Below are positions 29,341 to 41,912 of a DNA stretch of 64,000 bases, in pieces. This DNA comes from Myotis daubentonii (taxonomy: Eukaryota; Chordata; Mammalia; Chiroptera; Vespertilionidae): assembly GCF_963259705.1 (NCBI RefSeq), contig NC_081842.1, positions 37,351,796 through 37,415,795 of the forward strand, read 5' to 3'. Position 1 is the stretch's first letter. Every line of letters begins with the position of its first letter. Made by a program: the position numbers and the translations under genes. The notes under the pieces were generated by a model. It was not told where the DNA came from. It saw only the letters and a list, made by a program, of their open reading frames with translations, and ran no database searches.

Positions 29341-32300
29341 CTGTAAAGCTAAGTTAGCCCTACTCATTAAGGCATGGCCTTCTTGGAACTTCTACCCAAT
29401 GTTTTGGGTATTTAACAGAGTTTTTCTTTTGCAACCGGTCAAAGATCTTTCTGCTTTGTATTTGCTCTAGTAGTTGTTTATCCCACTGACCCCTGAAAAT
29501 TGTACTTCTCTGAGAAGTTTAGTTTTGTCCAATGTGGTGGATTCCCATCCTCTGACATTAGGACTTAGCCAATGTTCCCTTTTTTAATTTGTTTGAATAG
29601 CATTTTAAGCATCTTTCTGAGACTCTTTCTATGCATGCTTTTCTCCTCTGTTCTGCTCTCTGTTCTGCAATTTTCAGTCACCTCAGCCTTCCCAAAATTC
29701 AACTTCTGTCTTCCCAGCTCATCAACATGGATGTGCTCTGTTTGGTTTTCTCTCCCTGAACTGATTTCCGGGAAGTGTCTCTAGACAAAAATCCAGGTGA
29801 TGTTGGGCTCACCTCACTTATGTCCCTCTTTTTCAGAGATCATAATCTTTCATGCCTTTTGTCTAGTGTCTGAAACATTGTTTCATACCGTTTTCCTATT
29901 TTCCAGTTGTTTCCTGCAGTCGGGTTTTTCTGGTACTCGTGACTCCATTATGGCCGTGGTGGAAACTCTCCATCTGGGGTAGAGTCAGCATGCTCACAAA
30001 TCTTCGCTGTTCCTCCCATTGAGAGGTGGACTCCCGTTCTCTCCCTTTGATCTGGCTTGGCCTTAGTTTTGCTTGGCCATTAATTAGAATGGGGACAGAA
30101 GTGATATTCTTGGATTTCTAAGATTAAGTCCTAAGACTCGTTGTAGTTTCCACTTGGGTTTCTTGGAATCTTTATTCTGGGGGAGCCAGCCACAATGTAA
30201 GAAGTATGAATTTCCTGAGACGGCCACGCTGAAGGCAACTTGTAGATGCTTTGGTTTGTAGACGTTAGCTCCAACTAAGTCTATTCTTACAGCCATCCCC
30301 ACCAAAGCACCAAGCATGTGAATATATCAGTCTTGGAAACTCTAGACCAGTTTATCTGTCATCTATGTATAATCAAGTGACCTCAGTTGATGACACAGGA
30401 ATAGAAAAAAACCACCCAGGGTAGACCTGCCTAATTCCCTGACCCCCCAAAAATGGTGAAATATAAGGTATTTCAATGTCGTAACATGGTAGGGTTTAGC
30501 CATAAGAGAGGTAGTTCATTACATAGCAATAGATATCTGGAACATTCCTTAGAGACATATTTTAACTTATAAGATTTTTTTATTTGTTTGAATAGCAATT
30601 TTCATTAAATTGATTTTTAATAACTATTCCCCCAATTGTTTGGTGATTCTCAATGATCTTGGGAGATTGGGGGGACATGTGACTAGATAGGGTCTGTGAA
30701 TAGCTTGATTTTGGATGAGAGGGCAGGATTCCCTCTCATTCTTTGGGATCTTAAATTATCTACAATGCTTTACTGCTTGTTTGGTCTCAGATCTACTTGT
30801 GTCAGAAAACCCACCTTAGAGAACAATATCATGAAATTTATATGAAAGAAGTGGCTGATTTACCTATTCCATTTCCTCTCTTTTTCTCTCCTATCAACAT
30901 GGAGGTTCAGAGTTATTTCATTGCTCTTCTATCTCCCACTCCAACACTCAGCACACTAATTAATATTCCAGGCACACTGTTTGCTTTTGGGGAAAGGGGC
31001 ACAGACAACAGTAGCTACCCTTTAGGATTCTTAGGGGAAGAGGAAAATCTCTGACTCATGCTGCTTATTCCAAGGCCACAATTTAATGAGTCACCGTGAC
31101 AATTGTGCCAAAGCTACTTGACTTCGCTTTTTTATTGAATCTCATCTTAACATATATCTGGAGTTATATTATATTCATACTTAATTTTTATAGTGGAGGT
31201 ATATTATATTCATACTTAATTTTTCAGAATTCAATTATGTTGTAAGGAAAACATAAGAAAAAAAACCAGTTTTTAGAATATGGCAGCTGATTTTATCTAT
31301 CATTCTATTCCATAAATTTTGTCCCAGAATGAGCAAATCCAAGAAGGGAGATGTAAATCTGCTGTTCGTATTTGGCGTCCATGTACCGCTTGTAGTTCAA
31401 GCACCCGCCACATTTAGTATGCCAATCATGATGAAAGATACAGCTTTGTCCTTTATAGCATACTTTCTAAATGTAAGCCAAACATTTTCTCAGGTGCTTA
31501 ACCAAAGAAATATTATTTTACTTTACTGTTAAGGAAAAATAACTTGTGCTGAACACTGGAGCAATATTTTGATTGTCTGTCTTCTCAAGAGCTTTTCAAG
31601 GATAATTTGTATTGATTATTTAAAAAAAAAAAAAAACCACAGGTAATTGTGAAGTTTTTATGAAGATGATCTTGTTGACTGGAAGACAATAAAGTTTCAG
31701 ATATAACACAACTTCCTCATATGGAAATAGAAACAGTCTAAGTAGCTACTAGTACATCTAGACAGCTCTGCAGGGTAAAATGCTCACAGCAATATCTCTG
31801 TTGGTGGGGAAGCTCGCCTGGCTGTCACTTCCCACAAGGGTGTTGTGCCTTTTGTGCTGCTGGTAGCACTGCCTGTTAACAGAGAGAACTCGAAGTTTTG
31901 AAGAGTTCTATTTGCCAGTGCTCAGGGGTTTTTACTCCCTCTTGATCACTTTCTACTGTTCTGGAGATCTATGTTGTTTTTAATGTCCACCAGATGCAAA
32001 TAACTGGTGACCACTCCGCACATTCCTCAGTGCTTCCTGTAAGAATGGACCAATTGGCGATCAGTTGCCCAGGGCTGTTTTTCCAGGTGTTCTAACCCCC
32101 TAGCAGACCCTGGCCTCCTGAAACGGTTCCTCATGCAATCCTTGCACTCTTTAAATTACAACAGAGTGCAGTGAAAATGAAGCCCATTTCAATGGTAATT
32201 TTGATTATAAACAATTTTTCTTGGGAAAACACAGACCTACTCAAGTACTTTTCTCCTGATTGTGTTTTAGGCTGGGTGAGATTTTTGTTTGTTGGCTCTT

Positions 32301-32899
32301 ATTTCCATTCAGTTCCCCATCTACTGTGTTTTCTTCCTCCAATTTCTGGTCAGGTGATGGTACGATTTTTGTTTTGTTTTTTAGCACAATTATCCTTTAT
32401 AAGTGAAACTTACTCTTTTTTTAAGTAGGTTAAGGAATTTGGGAGAGAAAGGATAGGTAGATGTATGAGTTCAGTCCGTCGTCTTTATCTGAAGGTCATC
32501 TTTGTCTTTGGTGATGATTTGGTGTCTGGACTCCTAATTTTTGGGTTTCCCACAAGGACGTGGGCTTCCCTCTCCATCTCTTCCTGCATTCTACAATTTC
32601 AGGGAGAACTCCTGCACTGGCTATCCTCTCAGAATTTCTGTTCCTGGTGTTCTGTTTAAAGTTGTTACTGACCTACCCAATTTCCCAGAATGGGGGAGAG
32701 GCCTTGGGCAAGGCCCCCTTCCTCTTCCTATCTGCAGGGCCTTGTGGTGGAGGCAGCTGCCTTTGGAGTCCACTGTGGTCCCACACCCTCTGCTCTCAGC
32801 CCCAGCTGCACAGGTCTCCTTCCAGTGCTTTGAGCTGAAATTCATGCCCAGTTTTGCTTCTTGGCCCTTTCTGTGCTTTCCTCTATGTCTAGAGCAGCC
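29341..32899. other. Unassigned DNA, 3.6 kb
   Basis: No gene recognised. Parts of 29380-30060 could be more old antisense L1, but I cannot align them with confidence. A tandem duplication is at 31165-31224 and an A14 run at about 31621-31635. Overlapping open frames at 32541-32915 have no domain signature. Confidence 0.45.
31165..31224. repeat. 25-bp direct duplication
   Basis: The 25 bases beginning TATATTATATTCATACTTAA are exact at 31165-31189 and 31200-31224, separated by 10 bases. Confidence 0.95.
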
Positions 32900-33195
32900 T
32901 GTCCGCCCACACTAACTCCCACACTCAGTTATTGTTTTGTCATGTTTAGGTGTTTGTTCAAATATCACTTCCTCCTAAAGCTCTTCCCTGACTCCCTACA
33001 TTGCCCAGGTCCCAGAGCGTCAGATGCTTCTCCTTCATAGCACTCTTTACAGTTTGTAACTGCATATTTCTCTGTTATAATTGAGCCTTTTGAGCTACTG
33101 GGCCTATGTCCTAGGATCATGTCTGTTTTGCTCAGCCTTGTTTTCTGAGCTACTAGCCCAGTGCCAATACGAATTGGTAAATGGCAAAGTAGAAT
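32900..33195 (+). mobile_element. L2 3' end
   Basis: Long sense L2 match: TTTGTTCAAATATCACTTCC, AGCTCTTCCCTGACTCCCTA, CATAGCACTCTTTACAGTTT, TCATGTCTGTTTTGCTCAGC and TACTAGCCCAGTGCCAATAC in order. Confidence 0.85.
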
Positions 33196-33931
33196 GCCCG
33201 TCAGTGTTCAGTGATAGTGTTTGAATGAAGATGCTGGAACGGTGAAGGAGACTGATGTTTCTTCTTGGATTTCTAACGTTGGTAGTCATATAGCCTAATA
33301 TATCTATACCATAGAACAGCCTTCATATAGCTCTATATCTTTAGCATAAAATAAAACTTTATTGAAATAAGAGGATGATAATTTTAACATGCTCACTAAG
33401 TTAGAGATTTCTTAAAGTGTATATTCTGTCCTAGTAATATTTCATTTACAGCTTCAACTCACCGATGTGAATCACTGTTTATAAAACACTGTCACAAGAT
33501 ACTTTGTTTCCATCCCCTAGGCTTCATTGAGGACAACATCAGTCTGAGTCATGGTTCTTTAGGCAACAAGCATATGGCTACATTAAGTCAACTAATATTG
33601 ATATAATAGATTCTATGAATTTGAGTGAATCTGAATTTGCTTTAGAAATATGTAGACTAAAATATTCTCTCCTGTGTTATGGGCACAATATAATACACAG
33701 GGTTCGCTTATGTTAACTAATTTTATAATCATACAAATATGATGGTATTTTGGTTAGGGATTTTAGTAAAAAAACAAGTAAATCTATTCTGATTAATTTA
33801 AGCTGAAAAATGTATTAAGTAAATCACAGTATTAGAGCTAATATGTGTCCCATCTGTTCCATGCAGTTCTAGTTTATCCCTGACATTATTAATAGCATCC
33901 CCATTCACTCCCAAATGTTTCTGATTTCAAA
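33196..33931. other. AT-rich unassigned DNA
   Basis: No gene or repeat recognised. Confidence 0.5.
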
Positions 33932-34193
33932 CTAGAGGCCCAGTGCACAAATTCGTGCATGGGTGGGGTCCCTCGGCTTGGCCGGTGACCAAGGCCTATG
34001 GGGTGGAGGGGGAAGCAGGCCAGGAGGAGGGGCTGCAGGAGGTTGACTGTGGGAGCGCACGGACCACCAGGGGGCAGCTCCTGCATTGAGCGTCTGCCCC
34101 CTGGTTGTCAGTGTGAGTCATAGTGACTGGTTGACTGGTCGGTCGTTCTGGTCATTCAGTCATAATGGTCGCTTAGGCTTTTATATATATAGA
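33932..34193 (-). mobile_element. Nonautonomous Helitron
   Basis: Plus strand: host A, CTAGAGGCCCAGTGCACAAA with hairpin GTGCACAAATTCGTGCA, GC-rich interior, then GGCTTTTATATATATAGA and host T (34194). 262 bp, canonical ends. Confidence 0.95.
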
Positions 34194-34611
34194 TGATAAA
34201 CTATATGGTCCCCTACATGGGATCACTGGGAGAGCTGGAGAAAAAAGTTAAGCTTCCAGGAGCAATACCTTGTGACATATCACAGAACTGGACTAATGAG
34301 GGAGCTATCATTTGTCACCACCATGAACTCCAGAGCCACTCCACAGATCTGTGCTGTGAAGGAAGCTGCCACTGACTCCAAAATCATATTTCATGGGTTA
34401 TAGAGGAAGCCTCCATCACTACCTTTACCTCTGGTGACATTCACATCATCAAAAAATGAATTTCCCACGCAGACTCTATATTCCCACATGGCAAAAACCA
34501 GGTAAGTGCTTGCACTACTTGTAAAATAGTCTGTAAAGATGAAGTTTTGGGGATTCCAATTGGGGAAAATACCTACAAAACAGGAAACAATCAAAAGCCA
34601 GAAAAGTATTT
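34194..34611. other. Unassigned DNA
   Basis: Nothing recognised between the Helitron and the SINE target duplication. Confidence 0.5.
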
Positions 34612-34624
34612 AAAATATTTTGAG

Positions 34625-34859
34625 GCCCTTACCGGTTTGGCTCAGTGGATAGAGCGTCAGACTGCGAACTGAAGGGCCCCAGGTTCGATTCCAGTCAAGG
34701 GCATGTACCTTGGTTGCGGGCACATCCCCAGTAGGGGGTGTGCAGGAGGCAGCTGATTAATGTTTCTCTCTCATCGATGTTTCTAGCTCTCTATCTCTCT
34801 CCCTCTCCATTCCCCTCTGTAAAAAATCAATAAAATATATATTTAAAATAAAATAAAAT
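34625..34859 (+). mobile_element. Ves SINE with 13-bp TSD
   Basis: Sense copy with a well-preserved head (TACCGGTTTGGCTCAGTGGA) and B box (GGTTCGATTCCAG), CT-rich segment and an AATAAAATATA tail followed by AAAAT repeats. Flanks AAAATATTTTGAG (34612-34624) and AAAATATTTGGAG (34860-34872) differ at one base. Among the better preserved SINEs here. Confidence 0.95.
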
Positions 34860-34872
34860 AAAATATTTGGAG

Positions 34873-36260
34873 GAGTCACAAAACATAGATGTCACTCTTT
34901 ATCTGACATACATTCATTTTCCTAGCTGAAAACAAAAATAGCAACAAAACTATGTTCCCACCAAATAAGGTTGCATTCTCTCATACCAATGAAAAAACCT
35001 CACCTTCTCCTCAGACAAGGAGACTCTAAGCTCTAAGACTAGTTAGTACAATCTTTTCTAGGTCTAATAATTTATTGGGACAGAGAATGTATTGATTAAG
35101 TCAATAGTTACATTCCAGCAACAATCCAGGGGGCTAGCTTGATTTTTTTTACTACATGACAGCATCCTTATGATGTGACAATTCAATTAAATATAAAATA
35201 ATCCTTTTTCATTCTGCAAGACCCATCTCTCTTTTGCAGAGGCCATACAGGTAAATTAGATGAAAATATAATTGTTATCAGCTATGCATCTTTTAAGTAT
35301 TTAATGGTGGTGCTAATCTCTGTGTGTATCAGATGTGTGGTATTGCTTTTGATTTAACATTTTGGGAGGGCAGCTAGCCCTAGGAGGGACTTAACATTTG
35401 GCTATTTCTACCATAATTTAAACTTTGATTCTAGTGGTCAAGGGCCAGCATGGAGATTGTGCCATTTGCTGAGTATTTATATTCAGATTCTATTTTGAGA
35501 ACTGGGACAATATAAACAAGATGGTTTTGTGGAAGCACGCTAAACCTGAGTAGGTTCTCAAAACTCACTTATCACATGGCCCCCTTTAGCTCCCATGCTG
35601 ACCAGTGGGCCATAGTAAAAGCCTGGGTTTCCATGGATTACCTGTTGCTCAGAGCTAGTGTCCAGCAATCCCCAAAGTGTTGTCCTACCACTAGTGCACA
35701 GTCATCCTTGCCAAATGGCCACAGAGCCCATTGGAGAAGGCCATTACTTACATGTGATGTCATCTTAGGGCCTTTTCTCAGGGGTTTTCTGGGCTTTAGG
35801 GTCTCTGAACTGACTCCTGTCTGGGTATTGGTTGTTGGGTTTTTTATGATTCAAAAAAACCCAATCGTTCAATGCCTCTGTTCTTTAGAAATAGCAGCTT
35901 TTCTTGTTTTGTTCCTGTTTATTTTTGTTTTGTTTTTCTATCAAAATGGATTTTGGTGGGTTGCCCCGATATTTTTGTCCTGGGAACCGCAGGATCAGTT
36001 AGCACTGTCAGAGATCACTTTGTTATGAATCATCTGATAATTGTGTTGGCCCCATTACCTGTTACCATAGCCATGCACCTGGTCTCTTGGAGTTCAGAGC
36101 CACTGTCAGCCAAAGGTCTGCTCATCAGAGAGCCCGTTTCCATGGCAGCCTCCGTGCCCACAGACAAGAGCACTTTCTAAGATACTGGCCCACTACTTTC
36201 CAATATTTTTTTGTTTTGTTTTGTTTTTTAATGTTGTGGTGAAAGGAGCGTCTTCTTGGT

Positions 36261-36309
<49 letters not shown>

Positions 36310-36564
36310 AGTGGTTTGCAAATTATAAATGATCACCAACATTTTCTTATTTATCCCAAATCTTTTTTCCTGTTAACAATATCAGACAACTTTTTTTACA
36401 TCTTCATTTAGGGAAGACCACCACTGAATGCAGGTTTCAGGGAACTAATTGAACAAAACTTTAAAAACTAACTACTGGACCTACTTTATGGACCCCAGAG
36501 TCTGTTAGAAGCACACTCCTATCAATAACTCTGACTAATCTAAATTTATGGTCACTGGCCTGAG
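34873..36564. other. Unassigned DNA with (GT)n
   Basis: The 150-codon plus-strand frame at 35576-36028 is one of the longest in the window. It overlaps another frame at 35872-36180, has no recognisable domain and runs through Phe/Val-rich low complexity. I treat the stretch as non-coding, possibly degraded retroelement sequence. Confidence 0.4.
36263..36306. repeat. (GT)n microsatellite
   Basis: About 22 perfect GT units. Confidence 0.97.
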
Positions 36565-37130
36565 TACTGGCTCAGTTACCAATGCTGTGTGACAAGCTAT
36601 CCCAAACTCAGTGCCATAAATTTTTTTTTTTGTTAGGCTCATGGATTCTGAGAATCAGGAATTCAGGAAGGGAACAATGGGGACAGCTTGTCTTTGTTCC
36701 ATAACAACTGAGGCCTCAGCTGGGAAGATTTGAAACTGGGGTGAGAAGCTGACTGGCCTGCTTACTCACCTGCCTGGCAATTGATGCTAGCTGTTGCCTG
36801 GGATCTCAGCTGAGGGCATGGCTCAGAGCCCTACACGTGGCCTCTTCATGTGGTTGTTCGGACTCCACAGCACGGTGTCTGGATTCTAAGGGTGAGCATC
36901 CCAAAGACAGCCATGAGGAAACTATTGCCTTTTATGGCCAAGCCTCAAAGTCATGTAATTTTACTTCTGCCCGTCACAGCCCACTTGGATTCAAGGGGAA
37001 GGAACAAGAGGCATCAACTCTTGATGGGAGGAACATCCAAGAGGAGCGTGTGCTGTGGGAGATACTGTTCTATCATCATTAGGAAATCGATACCACCAGC
37101 ATCCTCAAAATCCATTCCCACGTAGACTCG
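36565..37130 (-). mobile_element. Ancient MaLR-type LTR-like repeat
   Basis: Opens with GCTGTGTGACAAGCTATCCC and CAAACTCAGTGCCATAAA, and closes with GATTCAAGGGGAAGGAACAA and TCTTGATGGGAGGAACATCC. This is the order of a common mammalian LTR-type repeat in antisense. The same family recurs at 63340-63610. I cannot name the subfamily. Confidence 0.55.
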
Positions 37131-37635
37131 CTAGGCTGTTGCTGATATAAATTAGCAAGCTCTTGCTTACTTGTGTGCCTGCATGCATTTATACCTGCAG
37201 GTAGGTAAGCTTTCCCCTTCTTGGTTGCCTTTGTAATAGGCCTCTGGAAATTTCTAATTATAAGCCTCTAGGTAGTGAGGATTCTCAGGGGAGGGGGAGG
37301 AGAAGTAGATTTCCTTTACAAAGTAATTGCCTGTGTCTACTCTAGGCCATTACATGGAATCAAGAAAGGCAGGAACAGCCTCATCAGACAGATCAGGGAG
37401 GGCTGCTTCAGCTGGCACAGGAAGGCTCAGTGAAATTAGGGACTTTGGAGTACAGTGAATCATCCGACTCCTCCTATATGCCCCATTCTAATTAGGAGAT
37501 AGAATGCCGGTACTGGTATTCCCTAAGCAACACCTTCATTTTCATGTAAGAGAAGCAAGGAGACTATGAAATCAGCTGATATAACTCAACAATCTATAGG
37601 CTAACACCATGTTATTTTTTTCAGTTATAACACCA
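37131..37635. other. Unassigned DNA
   Basis: No gene or repeat recognised. Confidence 0.5.
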
Positions 37636-37649
37636 TAAGACATTCTTTT

Positions 37650-37837
37650 AAAAAATTAAATTTATTGGGGTAACAATGATTAATAGCATTATATGTTTCC
37701 GGTGTATAATTTATAATACATCATCTGTATATTGTGTGCTCACAAACCTAAGTCTAGTTTCCTCTGTCACCATATATTTGATCCCTTTGCCCTCTTAACC
37801 CCTCTACCCCATTCCCTTCTGGTAACCACCATACTGT
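37650..37837 (-). mobile_element. 5'-truncated L1, exact 14-bp TSD
   Basis: Antisense L1 3' UTR: AAATTTATTGGGGTAACAAT, ATAATTTATAATACATCATC, CACCATATATTTGATCCCTT and CTTCTGGTAACCACCATACT. The duplication TAAGACATTCTTTT is exact at 37636-37649 and 37838-37851. Confidence 0.95.
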
Positions 37838-37910
37838 TAAGACATTCTTTTTAGGGCACACAGAGTTCTGACCATTACTTGATTCAGGTGATGGTCAAAC
37901 TTAAGCCTGT

Positions 37911-37984
37911 CTTTTCTTTTTTAGTTATTTAACATTTATTTATTTATTTTTAATTTATCTTTATTGTAGAAATTATTACAGATG
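37911..37984 (-). mobile_element. Very short L1 3' end, exact 10-bp TSD
   Basis: Only 74 bp: a T-rich tail complement followed by TTTATCTTTATTGTAGAAAT and TATTACAGATG, the last bases of a bat L1/HAL1-type 3' UTR in antisense. TTAAGCCTGT is exact at 37901-37910 and 37985-37994. Confidence 0.9.
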
Positions 37985-38002
37985 TTAAGCCTGTATTTAT
38001 TA

Positions 38003-38135
38003 GTTAGAGTTCTCTAGAAAAACAGAACCAATAGGATGTGTGTTTGTGATGGTGTGTTTATGCATATATGCATACATTGACTATATATCTGGGTACCGTG
38101 TCTCGCCAAGCTGACATATAAAATTAACCTGTAAC
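38003..38135 (-). mobile_element. Old LTR-like repeat, family P, deleted copy
   Basis: Starts TTAGAGTTCTCTAGAAAAAC and AGAACCAATAGGATGTGTGT, then jumps to ATATATCTGGGTACCGTGTC and GACATATAAAATTAACC. Both ends of the same repeat that is nearly complete at 58672-59252 are present, with the interior missing. Confidence 0.7.
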
Positions 38136-38884
38136 AATTAGAAGCATCCAGACTGATCTTCAGTCTTTTCTTCCACACACCTTGCTACTCTTGTGCAACT
38201 GCCATCCCTTGTCCCTGAAAGTCCTGCCAAAGATAGGGTTCTCATTCCACACAACCACGTGATCATTTAAGTAACTCTCCCTCCACTGCTGCCTTTTAAC
38301 CTGGTCCCATCAGGTAGGCAAGCCACGCATTCTCATTTCCTGAAAGGGTTGTTGTTCATTCTTCCTCTTCCATTAATCCCTATCTTGGTCAAGGTTCTTG
38401 TTTGCAAATAACACAAATTACTCTTAGTAGTCTTAGCTGAAATAGATTTAATAAAGGACATTAGGTAGCTCAGGGGATAATTGGAAAGGCCAGAGAAAGC
38501 TGCTCCATTTCCAAAAGTAAAGTCTAGAGACACCTTGAAGAACTACTGAGGGAATGGCCTCCATGGTTGCCAGCTCCAGAACCCTGCGGCAGAACTGGCC
38601 TAGGGGAAACCTCCCGGGTGCCAACCCCCCCCAGGCAGAAGCCTGGAAGGGCATTGCTAGGGCATATATACAAAAGAATGGATAGGAATAGTTCTTCTTA
38701 TTTCGGTTTGAAGAAATAGTCATCCTAAAGTGTTGAATACCTAGTTCCAAGACTGGTGACAATGCAGTGCTGACAATTACATTTTCGGGTAATTAGGTAA
38801 GAATATGGGTATTGCCTCCCTCCTCAGAGCTGTGAATTAAAAGTAACCATTATAACTACTTCGTCGGTAACAAAATACTTTAGA
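38136..38884. other. Unassigned DNA
   Basis: Contains TTTGCAAATAACACAAATTA at 38400, resembling a common old repeat that also seems present near 40176 and 51168; not named. No gene. Confidence 0.4.
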
Positions 38885-39465
38885 TTGTTGTGGTAGGAAG
38901 GATTCTGAGATGGCACCACGATTCTGTCCCCTGGTATACATGCCCCCTGAAATTCCCTCCCCTAGGGTGTATATGTGTGTGTGTGTGTGGGGAGGGGCGT
39001 GAATATTGTGGGAGACCACTCCCCTGATGAAGTTACTAGTTGACCTTGAATTAATCAACTAGGAGATTATCCTGGGTGGGCCTGGCTGAATCAGATGTGC
39101 TCTTTAAGAGAAGGCAACGCGTCAGTGCCCCGGAAGACAAGCAGATTGCTAAGTTGTGAGAGAAAGAGGGCACAGGGCTAGAACCTGAAGACCCTGGCCA
39201 ACAGCCAGCAAGGAAATGGGGACCTTGGTTCTATACTGAAAAGAACTGAATTTTACCATCCATCTGAGTGAGTGTGGAAGGGGGTCCCAAGCTACAGATG
39301 AGAATATGGCTTGACTGACATTTTGATTTTAGCCTTGCAATACCTTGAGCAGATAACCCAGTACGCCTACTGGATTGTTGACCTACTAAAAGTATAGGGT
39401 GATGAATGGGTATTAAGTCACTAAGTGATCAGTAATTTGATCTATAGCAGTAAAAAAGTAATATG
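38885..39465 (+). mobile_element. MLT1-like LTR (ERVL-MaLR)
   Basis: GGTAGGAAGGATTCTGAGAT-type start, GGAGATTATCCTGGGTGGGC in the middle, GACATTTTGATTTTAGCCTT and TTAAGTCACTAAGTGATCAG towards the end follow MLT1-type LTR order. A short TG tract (38972-38989) interrupts it. Solo, old, non-coding. Confidence 0.6.
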
Positions 39466-41123
39466 GTTGTTAGGAGCTCTCACTGAGAGAACTTTAATCA
39501 CATAAAATGCCTCTCCAAATCTTAGACTTTGTATTTGCATCGGTAATGGAGACTTTCTCAGAGATATGGGACAAACAGAAGAGTCAACAAAATATGAACG
39601 AATCCACTAAATACCTCTCTTCTTTAGGTATAGGATCTACTACAGAACTTGGCCCATTATTAGCATATTTTAAATAGTAAATATTATCACATACATATAG
39701 AAAAACACTCATTAATTTTCATACTTCTTAAAATTCTACAATTTAGAGGTTCCTATTGCTTCCATTGTTAAAGCTAAAAGTCCATTTGCCTGTGTGAACA
39801 ACTACATATATGCATATTTCTGAGCACAAGAATTCTTCAGTTAAGAAACCCAAAACTTTATGTAGTTCCTGTCAGTGTCATAATTCAAAAATCATGTTTT
39901 CTTTTCTATGCCCAGATCTATTTTACTGAAATAAATGGAGAGTGGATGGTAGCATGGATATTTTTTTTTCTTTCTTAATAACTGGATCATATTTTCAAAT
40001 GATTGATCTTATTCACCAACAGATGATTGAATTTTAGATATTGTTTGAAAATACCTAATGGCTATATAACAGAATGTTTAATCATACTTTGTAGACCTGT
40101 CCCAATTTTTAAGCTTCAAGATATTGAAAACCTCTATATCCTCTGGCACTGTTTATCTGATCATTTAGAAGTTAGAAATTGTACTTGGCTGTGAGTAACA
40201 GAAACCAGAAAAACAGAAGGTTAAACAAATGAAGGCTTTTATTTTCTTTACACTGCGTGATGTTGGAGCGAGGCACCACAGGCCTGGTATGGTGGCTCCC
40301 TGCTACCGATATAACCCAGGTTCCTTCTGTGCTTCCATTCAGCCATCCTTAATGGATGCTTGTTGCCTCATGAGCCCACCACATCCAGCATCACATCTAC
40401 TTTCCAGGAAGAAAGAAAAGAAAAGGCAAGGGAAAATATTTGTTGGCTGGGTGTGTGCTCCTTTTAAAGAAGTTCCCTAAAATTCTCATCCAGTGATGTT
40501 CACTTATATCTCATGGGTTAGAGCACATGGCCACTTCTATTAGCAGGGGGATATTGTTAAGAAATTTAGTACATTGGGGTTTTTTTTAAAGGCACTTTGC
40601 TGTTCCAAATGGAAGATGGTAAGAATGGAGAAAATTATGAATTTTTGCCACAGACAGCATAGACCCAAATTAGTATTATTTAAAGAAGAAATGCAATTTG
40701 AATTGTCCGAATTTGAATTGGCAAGCAAAAAACTAATTTTAACAGTTCAATGGTAGATGGGGTATTATAAAATAGTGTGATGACATAACACAATAGGATT
40801 GTCTTCATACTAGAAAGCTATAAAAATCTTTGGAATTATTCAAGGAAAACAGGGAGTTATAAATAAATTCCATGGGAAGAGCTGGCTCAAGACTGCAGTG
40901 GTCAAAAATCCAATGTACTGTTTGTGGGTTCTTTATTAAATGTTGATTCTCAATAAGTACCGATTTTGAATTACAAGTAATCTTTTTTTTCCTAAAACAA
41001 AAATCGATATTAGTATTCCAGTTCTTATAGACATTTATATATGGCAATACACCTGATGTTCTAAGGGAAAAACAACAATTGTGAAGTGATAACAAATAGA
41101 TGGACAAATGATGAAAAAAATTT
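39466..41123. other. Unassigned DNA
   Basis: AT-rich; the part around 40176-40500 may be an old interspersed repeat (GGCTGTGAGTAACAGAAACC). No gene recognised. Confidence 0.45.
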
Positions 41124-41339
41124 TTTTAAAATATATTTAATTGATTTTTTACAGAGAGGAAGGGAGAGAGATAGAGAGTCAGAAACATCGATGGGAGAGA
41201 ATCACAGATCAGCTGCCTCCTGCACACCTCCCACTGGGGATGTGCCCGCAACCCAGGTACATGCCCTTGACCGAATCGAACCTGGGACCCCTCAGTCCGC
41301 AGGCCGACGCTCTATCCACTGAGCCAAACCGGTTTCGGC
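41124..41339 (-). mobile_element. Ves SINE, antisense copy
   Basis: AAAATATATTTAATTGATTT, AGCTGCCTCCTGCACACCTC, CCGAATCGAACCTGGGACCC and head complement CCACTGAGCCAAACCGGTTT in order. GAAAAATTTT at 41341-41350 matches GAAAAAAATTTT before the T tract as an approximate duplication. Confidence 0.93.
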
Positions 41340-41649
41340 AGAAAAATTTTAACACTGACATGTGCTCTATACACAATGAAGATACCATTTTCTTGAACAG
41401 AACAACAGTTGATCCAGCTGAGAATAATCTGACTTTTAGGTACAGTCTTAACACAGTCAAGTAATTTATTTTTGCCTTCTGAGGAAGCAGGTTAGTTTCA
41501 GGGGAGTTTGATTTTGGGTGGAAGGGAAAATCTGAATGCTCACACTTCACTCAGCGTACCGGCACCAAAAAGTCTCTAGAAGATGGTCTTTTCTACACCT
41601 GCTCCAATATATTTCGTCTACTAATAAGCATGTAAAATATATTTGTTTT
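41340..41649. other. Unassigned DNA
   Basis: About 300 bases with no recognised feature. Confidence 0.5.
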
Positions 41650-41792
41650 GGTTTTCTTGTCTGTAAACTGGGAAAAACAATTGTACCTACTTGATAGAGT
41701 TGAAGAATGAATAGAGTTAATATGTGAAAATTGCACAGAATGGTGCTGGTACATAGTAAGTGCTATATGAGTTTGCTAGTATTAGTTATCAA
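41650..41792 (+). mobile_element. MIR fragment
   Basis: 3' half of a sense MIR: TGTCTGTAAACTGGGAAAAA, TACCTACTTGATAGAGTTGA, GGTGCTGGTACATAGTAAGT. Confidence 0.75.
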
Positions 41793-41912
41793 AGAAAATC
41801 TGAAAATAAGGTTAATAACATCTATTCTTGGGTGGACTTAGTGTAGGGTTGTCAAATGGCAATTTAGTCTTCAGGTGAGGATGGGAATGGTACTTTAAGA
41901 TTAAATTTTTTT

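Noticed and set aside
35576..36180. Overlapping plus-strand open frames of 150 and 102 codons
   Set aside because: Two different frames overlap with no family signature; the sequence is T-rich low complexity. Possibly degraded retroelement, but not supportable as a gene.
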